From assembly GCA_947441895.1 (NCBI GenBank), contig CANEUT010000017.1, positions 1 through 16,009 on the forward strand: DNA of 16,009 nucleotides, given 5' to 3'. A model generated the notes under the pieces. The model did not search any database, was not told where the DNA came from, and saw only the letters and a list, made by a program, of their open reading frames with translations. Made by a program: the position numbers and the translations under genes. This document shows, piece after piece, positions 13,960-16,009 of the stretch; the first letter of the stretch is position 1; each line of letters opens with the position of its first letter. Source of the stretch: Rickettsiales bacterium (GTDB lineage Bacteria > Pseudomonadota > Alphaproteobacteria > Rickettsiales > UBA3002).

Positions 13960-14832
13960 TTATAATAGCTTCTTCAGCTTTTCTTTCAGCGCATCGCTAA
14001 GCTCACCGCGATCAAGGGCGAGGGCCACATTGGCCTCGATATAGCCCACCACTTCGCCGCAGTCATAACGCGTGCCATCAAACCGGTAGCCATAAAAATC
14101 GGTGCTGCCGATGAGTTTGTTGAGCGCATCCGTCAGCTGAATTTCGCCACCCGCGCCACGCGCCTGATTCTCCAGCGCCGCGAAAATGGATGGCTGCAGA
14201 ATATAGCGGCCGATGATGGAGGTGGTGCTGGGCGCATCGGCAGGCTGGGGCTTTTCTACCAGAGCGCTGGCTTTCACTAATTTGCCTTTTTCATCTTCTA
14301 ATTTCAAAATACCATAGCTCGCGGTTTTTTCGCGCGGCACTTCCATCACCGCGGCAAGGTTGGCGGCGGGTATGCTGGCGTGTGCCTCAATCATCTGCTT
14401 CAGGCAGCCGGTTTGGGCGCCATACACCAAATCATCGGCCAGAATCACCGCGAACGGCTCATCACCCACCACATGGCGGGCGCACCACACGGCATGGCCA
14501 AGGCCCAGCGGCTCCTGCTGGCGCAGGTAAACGACAGAACCCGGATCGGGCAGCCAATCAGTTGTGGCGGCGAGTGCTTTGTCTTTCTGCTTCGCGCTGA
14601 GGCTGCTTTCCAGCTCATAGGCGCGGTCAAAATGGTTCTCGATGGCGTCTTTATTGCGGCCGGTCACGAAAATAAACTGCTCGATACCGGCGGCTTTGGC
14701 TTCCTCAAATGCATAATGAATCAATGGCTTATCAACCACGGGCAGCATTTCTTTGGGCATGGATTTGGTGGCCGGCAAAAAGCGCGTGCCAAGGCCGCCA
14801 ACAGGAAAAACCACTTTACGAATTTTGCTCAT
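13960..14832 (-). CDS. galU: UTP-glucose-1-phosphate uridylyltransferase
   Basis: A 290-aa nucleotidyltransferase that makes UDP-glucose from UTP and glucose-1-phosphate, feeding LPS, exopolysaccharide and galactose pathways. N-terminal signature: VFPVGGLGTRFLPATK (G12-K23) and PKEMLPVVDKPLI. LRQQEPLGLGHAVWCA, ILADDLV (metal-binding Asp region) and SALVEKPQP are also present. The frame stays open 18 codons upstream to 14886, but MSKIRKVVFPV starting at 14832 matches the family N-terminus and has AGGA eight to nine bases upstream, so I use that start. It is transcribed towards phrB (convergent) and away from rpmG. Like phrB and rpmG it separates the LytM gene from yajC, which are closer in many relatives. 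Confidence 0.96.
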   Translation of the reverse strand: MSKIRKVVFPVGGLGTRFLPATKSMPKEMLPVVDKPLIHYAFEEAKAAGIEQFIFVTGRNKDAIENHFDRAYELESSLSAKQKDKALAATTDWLPDPGSVVYLRQQEPLGLGHAVWCARHVVGDEPFAVILADDLVYGAQTGCLKQMIEAHASIPAANLAAVMEVPREKTASYGILKLEDEKGKLVKASALVEKPQPADAPSTTSIIGRYILQPSIFAALENQARGAGGEIQLTDALNKLIGSTDFYGYRFDGTRYDCGEVVGYIEANVALALDRGELSDALKEKLKKLL

Positions 14833-14892
14833 GTGCTTGATGTCCTGCGAATCGCGTTGAAAATCAACTAAATTCCTCGTCTGCATCGGCGC

Positions 14893-14920
14893 TTGACAGC
14901 GGGCGAAAAATGCTTAGATT
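14893..14920 (+). promoter_or_regulatory. Strong sigma70-type promoter for rpmG-yajC(-secD)
   Basis: TTGACA (14893-14898, perfect -35), a 16-base spacer, then TAGATT (14915-14920). Transcription would start near 14927, giving a leader of about 35 bases before the rpmG ATG. It is the best promoter in the window and fits a highly expressed ribosomal-protein gene. A GTTGA-AAA-TCAAC inverted repeat (14856-14868) lies in the galU leader on the other side. Confidence 0.75.
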
Positions 14921-14961
14921 GCGCCCCTCTAAAGTTTATCAAGTACATTACCGAGGCAGTT

Positions 14962-15129
14962 ATGGCAAAGAAGGCAACCATTCTCGTGAAGCTGGAATCG
15001 ACGGCAGACACGGGCTTTTTCTATGTAAGAAAGCGCAATCCGCGCAAGCAGACGGAAAAGTTGGCGTTCAAAAAATACGATCCCGTTGCGCGTAAGCACG
15101 TGGAATTCAAAGAAACGAAGCTGAAATAG
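14962..15129 (+). CDS. rpmG: 50S ribosomal protein L33 (cysteine-free form)
   Basis: A 55-aa basic protein of the large ribosomal subunit: MAKKATILVKLESTADTGFF, YVRKRNPRKQTEKLAF, KKYDPVARKHVEFKETKLK. It has the length and sequence of proteobacterial L33. No CxxC pairs are present, so it is the zinc-independent (C-) type. The frame is open 23 codons further upstream through the promoter, but MAKKAT is the family start and has GAGG (14953-14956) upstream. One base separates its TAG from the yajC ATG. Confidence 0.96.
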   Translation: MAKKATILVKLESTADTGFFYVRKRNPRKQTEKLAFKKYDPVARKHVEFKETKLK

Positions 15130-15130
15130 T

Positions 15131-15568
15131 ATGCGTATTATTGCTGCTATGATGTCGCTTGCCTCGCTGCTACCAGCCACAGCGTTCGCGCAGGCTGTTG
15201 AGCCAGGCGCAAACCCCCTTGGCACCTCGCAATATGCCAGCATGTTGCCGTTGCTTGCCATTTTTGCCGTGTTTTATTTCCTGCTGATTCGCCCGCAACA
15301 AAAATTGCGCCGCGAGCATCAGAACATGATCGCTGAGCTGAAAAAAGGCGATGAAGTGGTAACCGGAGGCGGCATTTTTGGCCGTGTTACCAAGGTGGAA
15401 GATAATGCGGTGACCGTTGAAATTGCCAAAGGCGTTGACGTAAAAGTGGTGAAAGGCACCATTACCACGGTGCTGGGCAAAGAGCCCGCTGCTCCAACCA
15501 AAAAGAACCCCGCCGTTAAAAACGACAATGTGGTGCCAAGCAAAGATAAAATTGCTAACGACAATTGA
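15131..15568 (+). CDS. yajC: Sec translocon accessory protein YajC
   Basis: A 145-aa membrane protein that associates with SecDF-YidC at the Sec translocase. The N-terminus looks like a signal sequence (about 1-21, ending ATAFAQA). A transmembrane helix follows (about 37-54, MLPLLAIFAVFYFLLIRP), then the YajC core RPQQKLRREHQNMIAELKKG and DEVVTGGGIFGRVTKVEDN, and a Lys/Asn/Pro-rich C-terminal tail (about 117-145) longer than in the E. coli protein (110 aa). The start lies one base after the rpmG stop without a clear Shine-Dalgarno, suggesting coupling to rpmG; M7 or M8 are weaker alternatives. The usual partner secD follows. Confidence 0.92.
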   Translation: MRIIAAMMSLASLLPATAFAQAVEPGANPLGTSQYASMLPLLAIFAVFYFLLIRPQQKLRREHQNMIAELKKGDEVVTGGGIFGRVTKVEDNAVTVEIAKGVDVKVVKGTITTVLGKEPAAPTKKNPAVKNDNVVPSKDKIANDN

Positions 15569-15582
15569 CGTAATTCGTTAGC
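15554..15582 (+). terminator. Hairpin spanning the yajC stop codon
   Basis: GCTAACG (15554-15560) pairs perfectly with CGTTAGC (15576-15582), with a 15-base interior that includes the TGA stop and AATT/AATT. There is no T tract, so intrinsic termination is unlikely. It may attenuate or protect the 3' end ahead of the secD leader. Confidence 0.3.
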
Positions 15583-15604
15583 GAAGTATGAGCTTAGGAA
15601 TTGC

Positions 15605-15669
15605 GTCATCCCGGACTTGATCCGGGATCCAGTAACATAAAGATGGATACCGGCCTTCGCCGGTATGAC
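15605..15669. repeat. Junction palindrome, yajC/secD
   Basis: Left arm with ATCCCGGA-CTT-GATCCGGGAT-type hairpin (15605-15633, starting GTCATCCCGG) and right arm with ATACCGGC-CTTC-GCCGGTAT (15646-15666), ending in ATGAC at 15669. It belongs to the GC-rich subtype. It ends 10 bases before the likely secD ATG. An in-frame ATG (15665) lies inside its right end. Confidence 0.87.
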
Positions 15670-15679
15670 GGTACATAGG

Positions 15680-16009
15680 ATGCTTAGTTTCCCCCGCTGG
15701 AAAGTTATTGTGGTTGCCGTGGTGTCGCTGTTTTTTATGCTCACGGCCTTGCCCAATGTTTTGTCGCCAGCGTTTCGCGAAAAAATGCCAGATTTTTTAC
15801 CAAGCTCCACCGTGCCGCTGGGTCTGGATTTGCGTGGTGGTTCGCACCTGCTGCTCGAGCTTGATTTCAATGCTTATAAGCGTGACCATTTCGCCAATGT
15901 GCGTGATGGGCTGCGTGACGCCCTGCGCAAAGCCAAAATCGGCTATATGGATTTGCGTGCCAGCGGCAATGAAGTATCGGTAAAAATTCGCCCGGAAACG
16001 ATTGCAGAA
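15680..16009 (+). CDS. secD: Protein translocase subunit SecD, N-terminal part (runs off the window)
   Basis: 110 codons are present and the frame is still open at the window edge. The N-terminal transmembrane helix (about 7-27, WKVIVVAVVSLFFMLTALPNV) is followed by the SecD signature VPLGLDLRGGSHLLLELD (about 47-64) and the start of the large periplasmic domain. SecDF uses proton flow to complete Sec export from the periplasmic side (family knowledge); secF is expected downstream. I chose the ATG at 15680. AGG directly abuts it, so ribosome-binding spacing is poor. The in-frame ATG at 15665, five codons earlier, lies inside the preceding palindrome. An in-frame TAA at 15638 caps any longer start. 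Confidence 0.92.
   Translation, partial: MLSFPRWKVIVVAVVSLFFMLTALPNVLSPAFREKMPDFLPSSTVPLGLDLRGGSHLLLELDFNAYKRDHFANVRDGLRDALRKAKIGYMDLRASGNEVSVKIRPETIAE

Noticed and set aside
13783..13965. 60-codon open frame in the phrB/galU gap
   Set aside because: Most of it is translated repeat (22-bp core and hairpin), so it is a repeat-derived artefact.
15319..15870. 183-codon minus-strand frame containing VIPAKAGIH
   Set aside because: It is antisense to yajC and secD. VIPAKAGIH-type peptides are typical translations of intergenic palindromes, here the element at 15605.

Overview
The window reads as a chromosomal housekeeping segment of an alphaproteobacterium. The main evidence is gene order: dgt-argS-SPOR-nagZ-tatABC-serS-surE-pcm-(LytM lipoprotein) and yajC-secD on the + strand, with erpA-xthA divergent, follows a backbone I know from many Alphaproteobacteria. 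The moderately GC-rich coding sequence and the many GTCAT...ATGAC intergenic palindromes fit an uncultured or little-studied lineage, but I cannot name genus or order from this sequence. No rRNA, tRNA, CRISPR, transposase, integrase or phage gene is visible.

Layout. Bases 1-320 hold no gene, only hairpins and a repeat downstream of xthA. xthA and erpA (minus strand, 321-1623) are separated by a nested palindromic element. From 1717 the plus strand carries dgt-argS-SPOR protein, three tightly packed genes ending at an AT-rich hairpin, then nagZ, tatA (59 aa), tatB, tatC, serS, surE, pcm and a LytM-domain lipoprotein. phrB follows and converges on galU (minus). A clear sigma70-type promoter between galU and rpmG starts the last unit: rpmG, yajC and secD, which runs off the right edge.

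Functional grouping. The genes cover DNA/nucleotide maintenance (xthA, dgt, phrB), Fe-S delivery (erpA), translation (argS, serS, rpmG), protein export (tatABC, yajC, secD), cell wall and division (SPOR protein, nagZ, LytM lipoprotein), damage/nucleotide housekeeping (surE, pcm) and envelope sugar supply (galU). I see no new enzymatic system.

The unusual content is non-coding. (1) A family of 63-156 bp palindromes bounded by GTCAT...ATGAC fills almost every operon junction from tatC onward. The copies stop 11-20 bp before the next start codon and so spare the Shine-Dalgarno region. One copy encodes the last residues of TatC, and another sits inside a second palindrome. (2) A separate repeat with an identical 22-bp core follows the stop codons of xthA, the LytM gene and galU, always in the same orientation relative to the gene. 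(3) erpA appears to have a promoter that would give a leaderless mRNA.
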